This document shows, one piece after another, positions 62,185 through 64,000 of a DNA stretch of 64,000 bases. The notes under the pieces are model-generated. The model was not told the DNA's origin and did no database searches. It saw nothing but the letters and a program-made list of their open reading frames with translations. The position numbers and the translations under genes were made by a program. Origin of the DNA: Aurantimonas sp036549475 (GTDB taxonomy: Bacteria; Pseudomonadota; Alphaproteobacteria; Rhizobiales; Rhizobiaceae); NCBI RefSeq assembly GCF_036549475.1, contig NZ_JAZHLI010000018.1:18597-82596 (forward strand). The letters are read 5' to 3'. The number at the start of each line of letters is the position of its first letter. Position 1 is the stretch's first letter.

Positions 62185-62721
62185 TCAACCTTTCAGGGTG
62201 AGCGGCAGGCCGGCGGCGACGAAGATCGCCTCGTCGCACGCGGCCGCGACAATTTGGTGGAGACGCCCGGCGTGGTCGCGGAAGCGCCGCGCCATGGCAT
62301 TTTCGGGCACGATCGACAGCCCGACTTCATTGGTGACCAGGACGACCAGCCCCGGCGGCCGGGCCGCCAGGCAGGTGGACAGCCGGTTCGCCTCCGCATC
62401 GACGTCGTGGTCGGCGAGCATCAGGTTCGACACCCACAGGGTCAGGCAGTCGACGAGCAGTGCCGTCTCCGGCGCCGCCTCGCGCTCGATGGCGGCCACG
62501 AGATCGAGCGGCGCCTCGACGGTGCGCCACGGCGCCGGCCGACGCGCTTTGTGCGCGTCGATCCGGTCGGTCATCTCGGCGTCGAAGGCCTGCCCCGTCG
62601 CGATGTAGACGGGGGCGAGACCGGAGCCGCCGACGCGGCGCTCGGCGAGCGCGCTCTTGCCCGAGCGCGCGCCGCCGAGGACGAAGACGAGGCGGCCGGC
62701 TGCGCCGGCCTCAGGCGGCAA
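62185..62721 (-). CDS. cobU: Adenosylcobinamide kinase/guanylyltransferase (CobU/CobP)
   Basis: 178-residue bifunctional enzyme that phosphorylates and then guanylylates adenosylcobinamide before ring attachment. P-loop LGGARSGKSALAE, HKARRPAPWRTVEAP, LLVDCLTLWVSNLML and VTNEVGLSIVPENAMARRFR are diagnostic. The name is cobP in rhizobia. It overlaps the HupE-like stop by 11 nt. Confidence 0.95.
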   Translation of the reverse strand: MPPEAGAAGRLVFVLGGARSGKSALAERRVGGSGLAPVYIATGQAFDAEMTDRIDAHKARRPAPWRTVEAPLDLVAAIEREAAPETALLVDCLTLWVSNLMLADHDVDAEANRLSTCLAARPPGLVVLVTNEVGLSIVPENAMARRFRDHAGRLHQIVAAACDEAIFVAAGLPLTLKG

Positions 62722-63352
62722 GACCGACGATCGCCATGAGCTGCTCGCCGAGGACTACCGCCCCGGCGCCCGCGACGACGCCGCCCGACACCCGCAGGCC
62801 GAAATTCTCGCGCGCCGAGCGGCCGCTGCCCAGAAGCGTGACCGCAACATGGCCCGCCGCCACAGCGACGGCGTACTGGATCGCCGCAAAGCCGATCAGA
62901 TAGGCGGCCACGACCCCGGACTCCGAGCCGACCACGGCCTCGCCATAGGCATAGCCGTGGAACAGGCCGGCAATGGCGAAGAGCCCGCCGGTCACCACCA
63001 TGCCGTAGGCCCGGCCGGACAGCGCCAGCACGCCGATGGCCGCCACCGACAGGGCGATGACGAATTCCGCCGCCGGCAGGTCGAAGGCCATCAGGTGCAG
63101 CAGCGTGCCGGCGATGGTGGCGCCGATGAACAGGAGCGGCGCGGTGAAGCGGTGGGCGGTCAGCGCCGCCAGCAGGCCGACACCGATGATGAAGGCCAGG
63201 TGGTCGAGGCCGATCACCGGGTGCGCAAGGCCCGAGAGCAGGCCGTCGGCCATGCTCTGGGGCGCCATGCCGCCGGTCGGGTGATGGGCAAAGGCCGCGG
63301 TGGGCAGAAGGGCCAGAAGCGCCGTGACGGCGAAACGGTTGCGGAAAGGCAT
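62711..63352 (-). CDS. HupE/UreJ-family transporter, probable cobalt importer
   Basis: 213 residues with a cleavable signal sequence (MPFRNRFAVTALLALLPTAA, cut after AFA) so that the mature protein starts HHPTGG, a typical N-terminal metal site. About six helices follow, with the HxxxxD-type motif in GLAHPVIGLDHLAF and another His in GLFHGYAYGE. HupE/UreJ proteins move nickel or cobalt; first place behind a cobalamin riboswitch points to cobalt. GGGAG precedes the ATG at 63352; the longer frame is the riboswitch leader. Confidence 0.88.
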   Translation of the reverse strand: MPFRNRFAVTALLALLPTAAFAHHPTGGMAPQSMADGLLSGLAHPVIGLDHLAFIIGVGLLAALTAHRFTAPLLFIGATIAGTLLHLMAFDLPAAEFVIALSVAAIGVLALSGRAYGMVVTGGLFAIAGLFHGYAYGEAVVGSESGVVAAYLIGFAAIQYAVAVAAGHVAVTLLGSGRSARENFGLRVSGGVVAGAGAVVLGEQLMAIVGLAA

Positions 63353-63491
63353 GAAGACAACTCCCGTGTCCTGTTGGAACGGACGCGGATATGCCCGGGA
63401 ACCGGCGTTTCCCCCATAGCTCCATGGCCCGAGGGCCGATGGATCGAAACACAGGTCCGCCAGGAACATCCCGTCCCGTAGACGTCGCACG

Positions 63492-63727
63492 TGGATGGCA
63501 GGTCTCCTGGCTCGCGGGTCGTCGGGCTTCGCCTGGCCTTCCCGGAGAGATCTCCAGTGGCTGTTGCCGGCGCCCCCGGGCCTTTCGGGCCCGATGATCG
63601 CCGGTGGTGAAGACCTCGCCGCTCTACAGTCGCGGGGTCGGCTGCGATATGGGCCCCCTGCTTGGGTCGGCCCGTCGCATTCCCTCTTCGCCCCTGCCGC
63701 GTGGCGACGGGGGAACCATCCTTCGAC
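63492..63727 (-). promoter_or_regulatory. Cobalamin riboswitch
   Basis: The minus strand shows the conserved cobalamin elements in order: GAGGGAA near 63680-63687, the core GACCCCGCGACTGTAGAGCG near 63624-63645, a variable arm with a strong GC hairpin (GGGCCCGAAAGGCCC near 63575-63592), GAAGGCC, and the B12 box AGCCAGGAGACCTGCC at 63497-63512. It lies 140 nt before the HupE-like gene and should lower expression of transporter and cob genes when B12 is plentiful. Edges are approximate. Confidence 0.93.
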
Positions 63728-63761
63728 GGACCCGGCGCAGGCGCCGAATCCGAACCTTCGC

Positions 63762-63789
63762 AGACTAGCGATCGGCCCGCCCGACGCAA
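63762..63789 (-). promoter_or_regulatory. Possible promoter of the riboswitch transcript
   Basis: On the minus strand TTGCGT (63784-63789), 16 nt, TAGTCT (63762-63767), placed 35 nt upstream of the riboswitch. Boxes are imperfect. The transposase remnant ends 34 nt further upstream. Confidence 0.3.
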
Positions 63790-63823
63790 GCCATTTCGCC
63801 GCACCATGCAGGGCAATCGCATT

Positions 63824-64000
63824 TCAGAACAGGCTGAGCAGGCGAGAGAGGAATGCGTTGTCCCAGCCTGCCCTTTGGAATTTCCCTTTCAAGGATTCCT
63901 TTGAGCCGTCCTTCTGCATGACGTTGAGCGCCATGTGGCGCAGCACGGCGAGGTTTTGGGGGCCGTTGCCGAGGCGGGTTCGATCCTGGTCCTCGTTCAT
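63824..64000 (-). mobile_element. C-terminal end of an ISAs1-type transposase, continuing beyond the window
   Basis: The frame entering from the window edge reads MNEDQDRTRLGNGPQNLAVL then HMALNVMQKDGSKESLKGKF and ends RAGWDNAFLSRLLSLF before TGA at 63824. The 'NRTRLGNGPQNLAVLRHMALN ... GWD' pattern is that of the C-terminus of ISAs1-family (H-repeat-like) transposases. Whether the rest is intact cannot be seen. No inverted repeat of an element end was identified between here and the riboswitch. Confidence 0.75.

Noticed and set aside
1..64000. tRNA, rRNA or CRISPR loci
   Set aside because: Intergenic regions were read for tRNA-like cloverleafs, rRNA segments and regularly spaced direct repeats; none was seen.

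Overview
The window is a high-GC chromosomal segment from an alphaproteobacterium, most likely in the order Hyphomicrobiales (Rhizobiales). This rests on gene order (pepN-pleC-type kinase-glnE-two-component pair-degP-cycLKJH-feuQPN), the presence of DUF1491, DUF5330, DUF6107 and DUF6456 family genes, a gene transfer agent (GTA)-type head cluster, and rhizobial-style cobalamin genes. Genus could not be fixed by reading alone. No tRNA, rRNA or CRISPR array was recognised.

Layout. 1-4.9 kb (+): 3' part of aminopeptidase N and a PleC-like PAS histidine kinase whose upstream region holds clustered GANTC sites and a CtrA-like site. 4.9-19.1 kb (-): read in transcription order, feuN-like, feuP, feuQ, a small lipoprotein, the cytochrome c maturation genes ccmI-ccmE-ccmF-ccmH (cycHJKL), a DegP/HtrA protease, an OmpR-type regulator with its kinase, and glnE. 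19.3-27.4 kb (-): a GTA-type cluster in clear decay. Its small first gene, a DUF6107 gene, head-closure, DUF3168 and major-tail genes are intact. The terminase, portal, prohead protease, capsid, connector, g10 and tail-chaperone genes carry nonsense codons, frameshifts or deletions, and everything beyond a short tape-measure-like remnant is missing. A 100-nt near-perfect palindrome sits inside this cluster.

27.5-39.2 kb: YcgN-family protein, class A PBP1A, a DUF1214/DUF1254 pair, DUF2336, then an operon of a DivJ-like kinase, a peptidoglycan-binding protein and DUF1491, then DUF5330, SufE, and a coupled pair of a DnaA-C-terminal-domain HTH protein and a DUF6456 protein. 39.3-45.5 kb (+): a branched-chain amino acid/amide ABC transporter with two tandem paralogous binding proteins followed by livG-livF-livH-livM; a hairpin follows each binding protein gene. 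45.6-53.2 kb (-): alpha-2-macroglobulin with a thioester-type CTEQ motif and its usual partner PBP1C. 53.4-55.9 kb: an MhqD/MhqO-like pair and a P-loop kinase, with a palindromic operator-like site in the divergent intergenic region.

55.9-64 kb (-): a cobalamin regulon. A cobalamin riboswitch precedes a HupE/UreJ-type (probable cobalt) transporter, cobU/cobP, cobW, cobN, a GNAT acetyltransferase and cobO. CobN carries an in-frame 156-nt palindromic repeat element. The window ends in the C-terminal remnant of an ISAs1-type transposase. The most unusual items are the palindromic element translated inside cobN, the giant palindrome inside the decaying GTA cluster, and cell-cycle-type (CtrA/CcrM-like) signals upstream of the PleC-like and DivJ-like kinase genes.
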